The notes under the pieces were generated by a model. The model was not told where the DNA came from. It did not search any database and saw only the letters and a list, made by a program, of their open reading frames with translations. A stretch of 64,000 bases of DNA from Candidatus Methylaffinis lahnbergensis (GTDB taxonomy: Bacteria; Pseudomonadota; Alphaproteobacteria; Rhizobiales; Beijerinckiaceae). Below are positions 10,947-20,766 of this stretch, piece after piece (position 1 is the first letter of the stretch; each line of letters begins with the position of its first letter). A program made the position numbers and the translations under genes. The stretch is taken from positions 45,668-109,667 of the forward strand of contig PEFW01000003.1 of assembly GCA_002890675.1 (NCBI GenBank). The letters are read 5' to 3'.

Positions 10947-11810
10947 ATGACCGCCTCCGCCGCAAGCCGTGTCGAGATCGTGCGTGACGTGGCGAGCCTC
11001 AGGGCGCGCCTCGCGGAGCGGCGGCGCGCGGGCGAGACAATCTCGCTTGTGCCGACCATGGGCGCGCTGCATGCCGGACATATTTCCCTTGTCGTTGAAG
11101 CGAAAAAACACGCGCGCCGTGTGGTGATGTCGATTTTCGTCAATCCGGCACAATTCGCGCCGTCCGAGGATTTTTGCTCCTATCCCCGCTCTTTCGAGAC
11201 TGACGCGGCTCTGTTCGCGGCCGCGGAAGGCGACTTGATCTTCGCGCCAAGCGTCGAGGCCATGTATGGCGAGGGTTTTGCCACCACGATCAACTTGGCA
11301 GGCCCCGCGGCCGTGGGCTTGGAAGATCGTTTCCGGCCAACGCATTTTGCCGGCGTCGCAATCATCGTGGCAAAACTCCTAAACCAGTGCCGTCCGGATG
11401 TCGCGATTTTTGGCGAAAAGGATTTTCAGCAGCTCAAGGTCGTGACGCGAATGGCGCGCGATCTGGATTTCGAGACCAGGATTCTTGGTGCGCCCACCGT
11501 CCGCGAGGCCGATGGCCTAGCCTTATCGTCGCGCAACATCTTTTTGTCGGCCAAAGAACGCGCGCGTGCGCCAAGCCTTTATGCGGCGCTTCGCCGCTGC
11601 GCCAATGACATCAATGCGGGAGTTGCCATCGAAACCGCGCTCGATACTGCCCACGCCACTCTCGCGGCGGCTGGTTTCGTCACGGACTATTTCGAAGCCC
11701 GTCATGCCGAAACCTTGGGCCCCATCGCGTCGCGCGGCGAGGGACCGATTCGCCTTCTCGCCGCGGCAAGACTCGGCAAGACGCGGCTCATCGATAATAT
11801 CGCCCTTTAG
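10947..11810 (+). CDS. panC: Pantothenate synthetase
   Basis: LVPTMGALHAGHISLV, SIFVNPAQFAPSEDF, GEKDFQQLKVV, ALSSRNIFLS. Confidence 0.95.
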   Translation: MTASAASRVEIVRDVASLRARLAERRRAGETISLVPTMGALHAGHISLVVEAKKHARRVVMSIFVNPAQFAPSEDFCSYPRSFETDAALFAAAEGDLIFAPSVEAMYGEGFATTINLAGPAAVGLEDRFRPTHFAGVAIIVAKLLNQCRPDVAIFGEKDFQQLKVVTRMARDLDFETRILGAPTVREADGLALSSRNIFLSAKERARAPSLYAALRRCANDINAGVAIETALDTAHATLAAAGFVTDYFEARHAETLGPIASRGEGPIRLLAAARLGKTRLIDNIAL

Positions 11811-11918
11811 CCGAGCAATCGGAACGGCCAACCGAAGGCGCCTTTTTCCCCGCAAGCGGCAAAAGATGTGGCAAGCTTGAGCGCATGATGTCCGGTTCCA
11901 GCAATCATTGAGGGAAAC

Positions 11919-13133
11919 ATGCTTTACTTGCTCCGTTCCCTCACTCCCAATCAACGCAGCGCTGTCATTGCGAGCTACCTCGGCTGGACGCTGGACGCTT
12001 TCGATTTCTTCATCCTTGTCTTCGTGCTCAAGGATGTGGCGCAAGAATTCCACACCGGCGTGGAGGTGATCACTTACGCGATTTTTCTCACCTTGGCGGC
12101 AAGACCCGTTGGGGCTCTGCTGTTTGGCCTCGCCGCCGACCGCTACGGCCGCCGGGTGACTCTCATGGTCGATATTCTGCTTTTTTCGATGCTTGAATTT
12201 GCGACCGGCTTGGCTCCGAGCCTCGCGATATTCCTGATCCTGCGGCTGGCGTTCGGCGTGGCCATGGGCGGCGAATGGGGCGTCGGCGCGGCGCTCGCGA
12301 TGGAGACGATCCCTCCCGGAACGCGAGGGGTGGTCTCAGGGGTTCTCCAGACCGGCTATCCGAGCGGTTATCTGCTCGCCGCGATCACCTATTTCGCGGT
12401 TTATGGGTTGATCGGCTGGCGCGGAATGTTCATGATCGGCGCCCTGCCGGCGCTGCTCGTTTTATATATTCGCGGCAAGGTCGAGGAATCGCCGGTCTTT
12501 TTGGCGCACGCCCACGCAAAACACGGCTCCGGCCTCGTCACGATGCTCCGCAGCCACGCCGGACGGTTCCTCTATGTCGTATTGCTCATGACCGCGTTCA
12601 ACTTTTTGAGCCATGGTACGCAGGACCTCTACCCGGCGTTCCTGCAACTCCAACGTCATTTTTCGCAGCATACGGTCGGCCTGATTGCGATCGTCTATAA
12701 TATTGGCGCGATCCTTGGCGGACTCTTGTTTGGCGCGCTATCGCAACGGATCGGCCGGCGCCGAGCGATTCTTGTCGCGGCGCTTCTCACTCTCCCGCTC
12801 ATTCCGGTTTGGGCTTATGGCGCGGGCCCGCTTACGCTGGCGATAGGCGCTTTCCTCATGCAGTTCGCCGTCCAGGGAGCCTGGGGCGTTGTCCCGGCGC
12901 ATCTCAACGAACTCTCGCCCGGCGAACTGCGCGCGACATTTCCAGGATTCGCGTATCAGCTTGGCAATTTGCTGGCCTCGCCAACTGCCCCTATTCAGGC
13001 CAGCATTGCTCAGGAGAATGGCGGCAACTACGCTTTCGCGCTAGCGACGGTCGCCGTGATTGCCGCCATGACGCTCGCGGTCCTCGCCGCTTGCGGCAAA
13101 GAAGCGCACGGCATCGCCTTCGTTGGCGACTAA
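11919..13133 (+). CDS. MFS transporter (carboxylate/sugar-acid type)
   Basis: GWTLDAFDFFILVFVLKDVA, RPVGALLFGLAADRYGRR, multiple TM segments. Confidence 0.85.
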   Translation: MLYLLRSLTPNQRSAVIASYLGWTLDAFDFFILVFVLKDVAQEFHTGVEVITYAIFLTLAARPVGALLFGLAADRYGRRVTLMVDILLFSMLEFATGLAPSLAIFLILRLAFGVAMGGEWGVGAALAMETIPPGTRGVVSGVLQTGYPSGYLLAAITYFAVYGLIGWRGMFMIGALPALLVLYIRGKVEESPVFLAHAHAKHGSGLVTMLRSHAGRFLYVVLLMTAFNFLSHGTQDLYPAFLQLQRHFSQHTVGLIAIVYNIGAILGGLLFGALSQRIGRRRAILVAALLTLPLIPVWAYGAGPLTLAIGAFLMQFAVQGAWGVVPAHLNELSPGELRATFPGFAYQLGNLLASPTAPIQASIAQENGGNYAFALATVAVIAAMTLAVLAACGKEAHGIAFVGD

Positions 13134-13162
13134 AGCGCTCCCAAGGACAATTGGCGGCGGCG

Positions 13163-13468
13163 ATGACAAGGCAACAAAGGGTCGTTCGGGTGACGATCGG
13201 CGGCCATGTCCAAGGCGTCGGCTACCGCGCCTGGATGGCAAAGGAAGCCCGCGCGCGTGACGTTCGGGGCTGGGTAAGAAACCGTTCGAACGGCGATGTG
13301 GAAGCGCTCTTCGCCGGTCCGCCGGATACCGTCGAGACGCTTTGCGCGGCATGCTGGCGTGGTCCCGCGCACGCCCGTGTCGACAAGGTGGAGGTCGTGG
13401 AAACGGACCCGGCGGCGGTCGCCGGGGAAGGCGCGGGGCCGAGTTTTCATCAGATCGCCACGCTTTAA
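13163..13468 (+). CDS. acyP: Acylphosphatase
   Basis: VRVTIGGHVQGVGYRAWMAKEARARDVRGWVRNRSNGDVEALFAGP. Confidence 0.95.
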   Translation: MTRQQRVVRVTIGGHVQGVGYRAWMAKEARARDVRGWVRNRSNGDVEALFAGPPDTVETLCAACWRGPAHARVDKVEVVETDPAAVAGEGAGPSFHQIATL

Positions 13469-13710
13469 GGTAGGTCGCCCCGGGCGTTCGACCTCTTGCC
13501 GGAGGTCTACGACCGCAAACTTGGGACGACCATGGGAACGGACGTACGCGGCGAGGGCCGGTGGGGCGACTTTACCGCCGAGGTGCCGGGCGGCCTAGCG
13601 CCGGCCGGAGGCACCGGCTCCAACCCGGTGATGTATTTCGCCGGGATGTTTGCCCGTGGCGATGGCACCTGGGGAACGGCGATAGGCAGGAACGGCTATA
13701 CCGCCATCAC

Positions 13711-13757
13711 CCAACCGTAGCTCGCCGGTCGAGCAACCTGAAGCCCCGGCGCGAGCG
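13711..13757 (+). repeat. Imperfect direct repeat, copy 1
   Basis: ccaaccgtagctcgccggtcgagcaacctgaagccccggcgcgagcg; 39/47 identical to 14770-14816 by eye. Confidence 0.7.
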
Positions 13758-13788
13758 CGCCGCATCCGTGATCGCACTGATCAGGGCT

Positions 13789-14460
13789 TCAGCGTCCTAA
13801 ATGCTGCCGGTAAAAAGCTACCTCATCGGTAAGTATCTCGGCCAACTCATCGTGCACTGGACCAGTTGTGAGAGCGACCTCCCGCTTCGATAAGTAGTCT
13901 GCCGCGGGATTCTGGCCCACCTGAGCGCGAGTTCCTCGGACACCAAGCAAAGCCTCAAGGCGTCCCAATTCTTCATCGAAAAACGACATGTCGCCAATGA
14001 AGTCAAAGCCCGCAATATTGACGTCACGGAAGAAGTAATGTCGGTAGAAGCCACGCATTTGCGGCAAACGAGCAAAATCGAGCATTCCCATTCCCTCGTC
14101 AAGAACACGCTGATGCAGACTGTGCCCATCTCCTGGCGTGTTTAGCCAGAAATAGTAATGCGATATCGTACGTTCGATAGGATCACGTAGAAACGTGATG
14201 CGGAAGGCATTCTCGATCCGTTCGTATTTTTTCGCCCAGAAGTGGCCATGCACGACGAGGGTCCCCTCAGGCAATCTGCGGGCGGCTCCGTACCGCGAAA
14301 GAAACCCCGCCGGATCGACGTTCATTTCCGACTTCGGGTCGATGGGCCGATCAGCATAGTCCAGCCTTAACTGGCCATTGCCAAATACGCTTTCCAGCCA
14401 AATCACAAAGCTCGTACCCGCTGCTTTGGGGACATGTACGGAAATGATTGCTTTGTTCAT
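13789..14460 (-). CDS. Sulfotransferase family protein
   Basis: MNKAIISVHVPKAAGTSFVIWL (5'-PSB-like loop), FLRDPIERTISHYYFW. Confidence 0.8.
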   Translation of the reverse strand: MNKAIISVHVPKAAGTSFVIWLESVFGNGQLRLDYADRPIDPKSEMNVDPAGFLSRYGAARRLPEGTLVVHGHFWAKKYERIENAFRITFLRDPIERTISHYYFWLNTPGDGHSLHQRVLDEGMGMLDFARLPQMRGFYRHYFFRDVNIAGFDFIGDMSFFDEELGRLEALLGVRGTRAQVGQNPAADYLSKREVALTTGPVHDELAEILTDEVAFYRQHLGR

Positions 14461-14769
14461 ATGGGGACGCCCCCGGTTGGCAAGATTCTTCATCCGACTC
14501 GACCGGATGATGGCCTTGCTGAGGCTGAGATTGCGGATTGCAGGGGATTTTGGCAATGCCAATTCCTCTCGGGGGGCTCTCGTGTATCCAAGTCAGTGAC
14601 GTTGGCGCGTCGCGCGCCGAAACCTCTCCCTTGGTTTTTGATCGGACGCAATACAATCCGAGCGCTCCACGTCGAAAGGGTTGCCGGTGGCGGCCGAAGT
14701 TCCGCGATTAGCCGCGGGAATAAATGCCGTGAGATGGCGACCTCGGCCATCTAGAAGACGACGTAGCGA

Positions 14770-14816
14770 CCAACCATAGCTCGCCGGCCGAATAAGCTTA
14801 AGCCCTGGCGCGAGGG
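14770..14816 (+). repeat. Imperfect direct repeat, copy 2
   Basis: ccaaccatagctcgccggccgaataagcttaagccctggcgcgaggg; see 13711-13757. Confidence 0.7.
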
Positions 14817-15059
14817 CATTACGCCGGGGTTTTTCTTTGCGTCGTAGCCGGCCGCCAAATGGGGTAACGGTCCGCCGTCAACATCGCCCGACGTGACTTG
14901 CCGTGCGAATGGAACTATACAATTGGCCCAAGGTCACGACTTTGCAAGAATAGTTCGGTGACGCGCCCTTTTGGCGCCGATTACGGCGTGTCACGCGATG
15001 TGGAGAGTTGGTGGCTACGAACACTCCCACGATCCGGCACGTTCGAGAAAGGAAGGCAA

Positions 15060-16925
15060 ATGCCACAAGATGACATATGGGTGTCGATCGTTGTGGACAA
15101 CGTTGATGATCATCTCTATAAAGCTGACCTTCTAATCCGGACCTTGGATCGACATGCGAGTATCCCTCCGGGCCAAGTAATTGTCCACTATGTAAATCGG
15201 CTTCCCCCGGCGGACGTCGCGCCATTTGCTCGAATGGGCTGCAAGACAAGAAAGATCGAGCCTTTTCTGGACGGAAAATATTGCAACAAGCTGCAACAAC
15301 TTTCCTTTGTCGATGAGTTCGGCCTGAGCGAACCGGCCGGGGTGCTGCTTCTGGACGTCGACATCGCGGTCACGGCCCCGCTCGTGATCCCGGACCGAGA
15401 TCGCGTCGCTGGAAAGATCGTGGATGCGCCCCACCCACCAATTCATGTCCTGACCAGGATTTTCGAAGCAGCGGCGGTTGCGCTTCCAGAACAGGTCCAA
15501 TGCGATTGGAATATAGGGAAGACTTTTGCTTCGAATTTCAACGGTGGTGTCCTCTACATCCCTGCCTACCATGCAGATGCGATCGGAAAGTCTTGGAAAT
15601 GCTTTGCATCGTTCTTGTATGAAAACCCTAGCCTCTTCGAGAACGACCAGCAACTGCGGCACATCGACCAAGTTTCATTCGCCTTGGCCATCGGCAATAC
15701 GGGGACGGCATATTCTCACCTTCCCGCAAACAGCAACTTTCCTACGCACCGCAACACCGTGCCGAGAACCCTCGATGCTCGCAGTCGCATTCAGATGCTG
15801 CACTATCATTGGGAACTCGACGATTTCGGATTTCTGAGGTCGGCGTTGAAGGTTGACGCGGTGCAGACGGCCCTCGCCGTGGCCAACGAATGCGCGGTGA
15901 CGTGCAGCAACCTCCACTTCTATGAGCGTTTCAAAATTGGTCGAGCCCGTCGTCCAATTTGCGGTGATGGCCGGCATCCGAAAGTTCCAGTCGTGCGGGA
16001 CATCCTGGATTGTTTGGAGAACGCCGAGCGTCACCCGAAACTCGTGTTTCATGTCGGCACCCCGAAAACAGGCACGACCGCCCTGCAGTCTTGCCTTGGG
16101 GAAAACAAGACGAGATTGGCCCAAAGAGGAATCTATTACCCTCAGACTCGGCACACTAGTCCGCCGTGCGCTCCGAAACATCAGTTCCTTGTCCAGCAAA
16201 TGAAGGCGGGAGATGCGCAAGGTCTCGGCACGTCGGTTCTTTCGGCCTTGCGCGCGATGCCCAGCAATACGAATGTCATCCTGTTCTCGGCGGAGGGCCT
16301 CTTCAATCACTGGTGGGATTTTACCGCCGAAAGCCGTTCGATGCTCCGCTTCCTCGCGTCCACCTTCAGACTAGAAGTTCTTATATGTTTTCGTAACGTG
16401 GTCGAATTTGCCGTGTCGCTTTATCTGCAGAACATGCGCAATCCGCAGGTTCATCCATGCTACGGCCGGGATTTGTCCTTGGAGGAAACGCTGGAAGACG
16501 AGTGGTTCAGGAGACATTTGGACTATGTTGGCTTCCTGATGGACGTTAGGCACTCGCTAGGCGACGTTACAATTCGCGCGTTCAGTTATTCCGATACGGT
16601 TGGGTCTGAAATTCTCCAGTATCTTGGGGCGGGAGCTCTCGAATGCGGCGGCGAGCGTCACAACGAATCGTTGCGTCGGCAGGGACTTGAAATAGTGCGG
16701 ATTATCAATAGGTATCGCCTGGAACCGAGGATTCGAGGTGAGATTCTATCCAGGATTCACGAGATCGAAGGATTATTTGGCGAGCAGCTCGAATCCTACC
16801 AGCCCAACGCGGAATTGGCGGGATCGATCAGGAGGCTCACCGAGAAAAACCAACTCTTACTTGCGCAACTATACCCTGACTCCTTGAGTGTCCGGGAAAA
16901 ATCGCTTGCCTGGGCGTCAAAGTAA
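15060..16925 (+). CDS. Putative bifunctional protein: N-terminal GT-A-like glycosyltransferase domain and C-terminal sulfotransferase domain
   Basis: N-part with VLLLDVDIAV (DxD-like) and NFNGGVLYI; C-part LVFHVGTPKTGTTALQSCL and VLICFRNVVEFAVSLYLQ. Confidence 0.75.
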   Translation: MPQDDIWVSIVVDNVDDHLYKADLLIRTLDRHASIPPGQVIVHYVNRLPPADVAPFARMGCKTRKIEPFLDGKYCNKLQQLSFVDEFGLSEPAGVLLLDVDIAVTAPLVIPDRDRVAGKIVDAPHPPIHVLTRIFEAAAVALPEQVQCDWNIGKTFASNFNGGVLYIPAYHADAIGKSWKCFASFLYENPSLFENDQQLRHIDQVSFALAIGNTGTAYSHLPANSNFPTHRNTVPRTLDARSRIQMLHYHWELDDFGFLRSALKVDAVQTALAVANECAVTCSNLHFYERFKIGRARRPICGDGRHPKVPVVRDILDCLENAERHPKLVFHVGTPKTGTTALQSCLGENKTRLAQRGIYYPQTRHTSPPCAPKHQFLVQQMKAGDAQGLGTSVLSALRAMPSNTNVILFSAEGLFNHWWDFTAESRSMLRFLASTFRLEVLICFRNVVEFAVSLYLQNMRNPQVHPCYGRDLSLEETLEDEWFRRHLDYVGFLMDVRHSLGDVTIRAFSYSDTVGSEILQYLGAGALECGGERHNESLRRQGLEIVRIINRYRLEPRIRGEILSRIHEIEGLFGEQLESYQPNAELAGSIRRLTEKNQLLLAQLYPDSLSVREKSLAWASK

Positions 16926-17076
16926 ATGCGCGCAGAGATGGTTCAGGAGCGATCTTGATACCAAATCGCGATGTCCTCGATGCCTTTGCGCCGTAGTGCT
17001 TTGGGCGTTTGATGCAAGGATTTCTCGGACAACACATGTGCAATCGCGAATGCTTGCCTTTTTGTGAGAGGTCTCG

Positions 17077-17646
17077 ATGCACAAAGGGCGGCTTGAAGCG
17101 TTCACCGATGGGGTGATCGCCGTGATCATCACCATTATGGCGCTGGAGATGAAGGTGCCGCGTGGCTCCGATTTCGCCGCGCTCGCGCCAACCCTGCCGG
17201 TGTTCCTCACCTATGTGCTGAGCTACACCAATGTTGCCATCTTTTGGAACAACCACCACCACATGCTGCAAGTCAGCCAGCGGGTCGATGGAAAGGTTTT
17301 GTGGGCGAACATGTTTCTGTTGTTTTGGCTATCGCTAATTCCCTTTGTGATCCGTTGGATGGACGAGACAGAGTTCGCCGCACTGCCCACCGCGGGCTAC
17401 GGGTTTATTCTTGTGATGGCCGCGATCGGCTACTCTGTGCTGGTGCGGATGCTCATCCTATACAACGGCTCTGGCTCAACCTTGGCCCGCGCGGTCGGAA
17501 GAGATTTGAAAGGCAAGCTTTCGCTATCGATCAACGCAGCGGCGATGCTGCTGGTCTTTGTTCAGCCCTGGATCGCGATCGCGCTCTATATTGTTGTTGC
17601 GCTCATATGGTTTGTTCCCGACCGGCGCATTGAATCGATGATGTAA
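17077..17646 (+). CDS. TMEM175/DUF1211 family potassium channel-like protein
   Basis: RLEAFTDGVIAVIITIMALEMKVP, FWNNHHHML. Confidence 0.88.
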   Translation: MHKGRLEAFTDGVIAVIITIMALEMKVPRGSDFAALAPTLPVFLTYVLSYTNVAIFWNNHHHMLQVSQRVDGKVLWANMFLLFWLSLIPFVIRWMDETEFAALPTAGYGFILVMAAIGYSVLVRMLILYNGSGSTLARAVGRDLKGKLSLSINAAAMLLVFVQPWIAIALYIVVALIWFVPDRRIESMM

Positions 17647-17878
17647 CGGCTTTGTCATGTCTGGACGGCGCTCACTGATCAAGGGTTTTTTTGCAGCGTT
17701 GCGGTTGATCGTGGGTGCGGTCATGTCTTCGGCCTGTTGATGTGGGTCATGACGCCCGTTGGCCCTGATGTTGTCCGCTGATCCCTTGCCCCAATCACGT
17801 TGGCGCGCTTGACGGCTCAGACAATGCCACGGGCTCTGGGATCCTTGCTCACGACTATGGCGCAAATTGACGATGCCA

Positions 17879-18265
17879 TCACGAGGGCTTACAAGTGAGC
17901 CTGGTGAGGCGCCCGTCCGTATGGATCAGGAACAAGTCGCCGGTGAATTTGAAATACTCCCCGGTGAATTTACCGGCCACGAATTTCAATTGGATCGCGT
18001 TGTTTGCGCTGATGCGCGCCTTAACGGGCTTTTCCAAACCAGGCCCCCCAATCATAACCGGTTTCTTTCCCTCGGTCTTGAAGGAGAATGTCTCGGCTGT
18101 GGGAAACGCTCCGTCCTGTTTGTAGCTGTTCCCGATGCAAACAAGGTTGAGATCGGCCTCCCCGGCCAATGCATAAGTTGCGAAGCTTAGCGGGGCACAT
18201 GCCAGCAAGAGTCCCGCCAGAGCCCAACTTTCAAGATTAGCAATCTGAAGTTTCATATTGGCCAC
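17879..18265 (-). CDS. Hypothetical secreted protein
   Basis: N-terminal hydrophobic segment ending LAGEA; 128 aa ORF. Confidence 0.5.
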   Translation of the reverse strand: MANMKLQIANLESWALAGLLLACAPLSFATYALAGEADLNLVCIGNSYKQDGAFPTAETFSFKTEGKKPVMIGGPGLEKPVKARISANNAIQLKFVAGKFTGEYFKFTGDLFLIHTDGRLTRLTCKPS

Positions 18266-18423
18266 CTAAGCAAGATTTATGGTAATCGCACGGGCCGTGC
18301 GAACTGGTGCCCGCGACATTACCACAAGAGATTTTGCAGGCTCCTTGCGGCGTGCGAATTTACCTTTACTAAAGGCTACCCCGCCCCGGCCACTCCTTCC
18401 CATTCATCGCGGGGCTGACCCGA

Positions 18424-18506
18424 GCGTATCTGAACTTTGAAGTCAAGGACGACACGAAGTGCCGCCTGCGGTGGTTATGATCCTTGAGTTCAAAGTTTAG
18501 ATACGC
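18424..18506. repeat. Long imperfect inverted repeat (26-bp arms)
   Basis: gcgtatctgaactttgaagtcaagga (18424-18449) vs tccttgagttcaaagtttagatacgc (18481-18506): 24/26 complementary. Confidence 0.8.
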
Positions 18507-18645
18507 TTATCTGCCGCCGAGCGATGAAGGGATTTTTCCACGCCACGCGCGCCGGCCGTTCAAAGTATATGAATGGCCAGACACATACGACCATGACAAC
18601 CGATTTGGTGTAGGATGGACAATCCCTATAAACGAGGAGCCTCCG

Positions 18646-19020
18646 ATGTCCCATCGCAAGCTGTTTTTCCTTCTCGCCATTTTTGCGCACTCGGTCGCTG
18701 GTACGGCGCTCGCCGGCGAATTGCCAAGTCGTGTCGGCCAATGCGTGACCACCGCAATCACAAAGGTCGGAACGCGCCTCGATACTCTGGGATCCGGCAG
18801 CGCGCTGAGCTTTGAAAACGGTGGCGATCAGGTTGGCTACGACACCGTGCCGGCGATCGAGCACTCAAGGGCGGGCGATCGCGTTCGCATGTGTCTTGTA
18901 TCCATCCCGCGTCATTGTCCTAAGGGCGACGATCGCGGCCGCGTCTACCGCACCACCAATCTGCGCACGCATCGAACCTGGACAATGGCGGATTCGGCGC
19001 ATATGTGCGGCGGCGCCTGA
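18646..19020 (+). CDS. Hypothetical secreted protein
   Basis: MSHRKLFFLLAIFAHSVAGTALAGELPSRVGQCVTTAI; signal peptide, cysteines. Confidence 0.6.
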   Translation: MSHRKLFFLLAIFAHSVAGTALAGELPSRVGQCVTTAITKVGTRLDTLGSGSALSFENGGDQVGYDTVPAIEHSRAGDRVRMCLVSIPRHCPKGDDRGRVYRTTNLRTHRTWTMADSAHMCGGA

Positions 19021-19092
19021 GCGGCCGCGATGCAAACATTTTGCAGTCCATGGGTCAACGCCCGCCTTCGCCCGCGGGGAACAACCTCCGCG

Positions 19093-19773
19093 CTATATCA
19101 GGAACACCCAGGTGACCGCCGCGAAGACCGGGAAAAGGATCGCGCCCGACCAGATCATATAGGGGAAGAAACCAGGCATGTTCACGCCGGCGCGCCGGGC
19201 GATGGCATAAACCATGAAGTTCGGCGCATTGCCGATGTAGGTGTTGGCGCCCATGAACACCGCGCCGAGCGAAATCGCCGTCAATGTCTTGGCGAGCGGA
19301 CCCGTGAGCGCCGAAGGATCCCCGCCGGCGAGCTGGAAAAACACAAGATAGGTCGGCGCATTATCGAGGAAGGACGAGAGGATGCCCGTCGCCCAGAAAT
19401 AGACCACGTTGTCCGGCATCCCATCCGCCTGTGTCAGGAGGCCGATAACTGGCGAAAAGGGGCCCTTGGCACGGGCTTCAAGCATCGCCATCACCGGAAT
19501 GATGCAAATGAAAATGCCGGCGAAGAGATAGGCCACTTCCCTGATTGGCTCCCATTCGAAGCCGTTTGCCGCGCGAAGCGCCGGGTTCGTTAACCGAAGC
19601 GAAGCAAGCCCGACGAAGACCATGACGAGCTCGCGAATCGCGTTTTGCAGTTCGATCCTTGTTCCGAGCAAGTCGAAGCTGACGCCCGGACGCCAAAAAC
19701 CGCTTGCGGCGATGGCGAGGACCGCGATGCCCATCAGCCCGATATTCGCAAGGCCGCTCACGCGCAATTTCAT
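19093..19773 (-). CDS. NhaD-like sodium:proton antiporter, C-terminal part
   Basis: ANGFEWEPIREVAYLFAGIFICIIPVMAML, GILSSFLDNAPTYLVFF; continues the frame that opens after the A9 tract at 19832-19840. Confidence 0.8.
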   Translation of the reverse strand: MKLRVSGLANIGLMGIAVLAIAASGFWRPGVSFDLLGTRIELQNAIRELVMVFVGLASLRLTNPALRAANGFEWEPIREVAYLFAGIFICIIPVMAMLEARAKGPFSPVIGLLTQADGMPDNVVYFWATGILSSFLDNAPTYLVFFQLAGGDPSALTGPLAKTLTAISLGAVFMGANTYIGNAPNFMVYAIARRAGVNMPGFFPYMIWSGAILFPVFAAVTWVFLI

Positions 19774-20543
19774 GTCGCCCGCGGCGGCCGGCTGAAGACC
19801 TTTTTCGCGCCGGAAAAAATATGAGTCGACGAAAAAAAAATCACGAGCAAGATTGCAACCGTAAACACGGCCGGCGGCCAGAACGCGTGAACGGTCCAGA
19901 AAAAATCAATCCCCTGCAAGTAGCCCAGGAACAGCGGCGGATTGCCGAGCGGTGTCAAGACGCCACCAATGGTCGATACAAGAAAAATAAAAAAGACCAC
20001 CACATGGGCGTTGAACGGGCGGGCGCTATTGGCGCGAATGAGCGGCTGGATCAGGATCATCGACGCGCCGGTTGTCCCGATGATGTTCGCGATCGCGGCG
20101 CCAAAGGCGAGGATCGTTGTATTGACCGGCGGCGAGCCGTTGAGCCTGCCTTCTACTCCAATGCCTCCCGCTGCCGTGTAGAACGCAAAAAGCATGAGTA
20201 TGAAAGGCAAATATCCGAGCGCCATGCTGTGCACGAAACCGGCCGCCGCCGCCGGCAATCCTTCCACGGCGATAAGGCCTCCAAGCGCCAGGATCGCCCA
20301 AAACAAAGCCGCCTTCTCGTAATGGATATGCCACCATTCCTTGACGGCGAGCGGTCCGAACGCGATTGACAGCAACATCCCGGCGAAGGGCAGGGCGAGC
20401 GGCCAGGGGAGCCGCGCGCCGTCCAGAGCTTCCCCTGCCATGGCAGGCGTCGCCGTCGTCATCGCCGAAGCGGATAGGCTTGCGAGGACGAAGCGTCCTG
20501 GCGAACAAGCTGACATGGTTCCCGGCGCGCCCCTCGAACTCAT
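19770..20543 (-). CDS. NhaD-like sodium:proton antiporter, N-terminal part
   Basis: LPFAGMLLSIAFGPLAVKEWWHIHYEKAALFWAI, TTGASMILIQPLIRAN, GGVLTPLGNPPLFLGYLQGIDFFWT. Confidence 0.8.
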   Translation of the reverse strand: MSSRGAPGTMSACSPGRFVLASLSASAMTTATPAMAGEALDGARLPWPLALPFAGMLLSIAFGPLAVKEWWHIHYEKAALFWAILALGGLIAVEGLPAAAAGFVHSMALGYLPFILMLFAFYTAAGGIGVEGRLNGSPPVNTTILAFGAAIANIIGTTGASMILIQPLIRANSARPFNAHVVVFFIFLVSTIGGVLTPLGNPPLFLGYLQGIDFFWTVHAFWPPAVFTVAILLVIFFSSTHIFSGAKKVFSRPPRAT

Positions 20544-20766
20544 GGTAATGGCCGGGAACAGCTGTACGATCGAGCGTAAAATGCTTCAAGGCGATTTGGC
20601 GCCGCGCCGCCGTCTATCGCAGGGGTTCGCTTGCGAAGCGGGTTCTCGGGCACTTTGGAAATTTGCGGAAAATTTCCCCATCTCGCGGAAAGGCACGTAA
20701 GCCATGCTCAGGGTTAATAACCGATGATCGGTAAAACCGGCGCGAATCAAGGCGCGGCGCAAGAGC

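Noticed and set aside
13496-13720. 74-aa plus-strand ORF (MPEVYDRKLGTTMGTDVRGEG...)
   Set aside because: Could be a gene fragment, but no family recognised and no clear SD; mentioned only for its overlap with the direct repeat.
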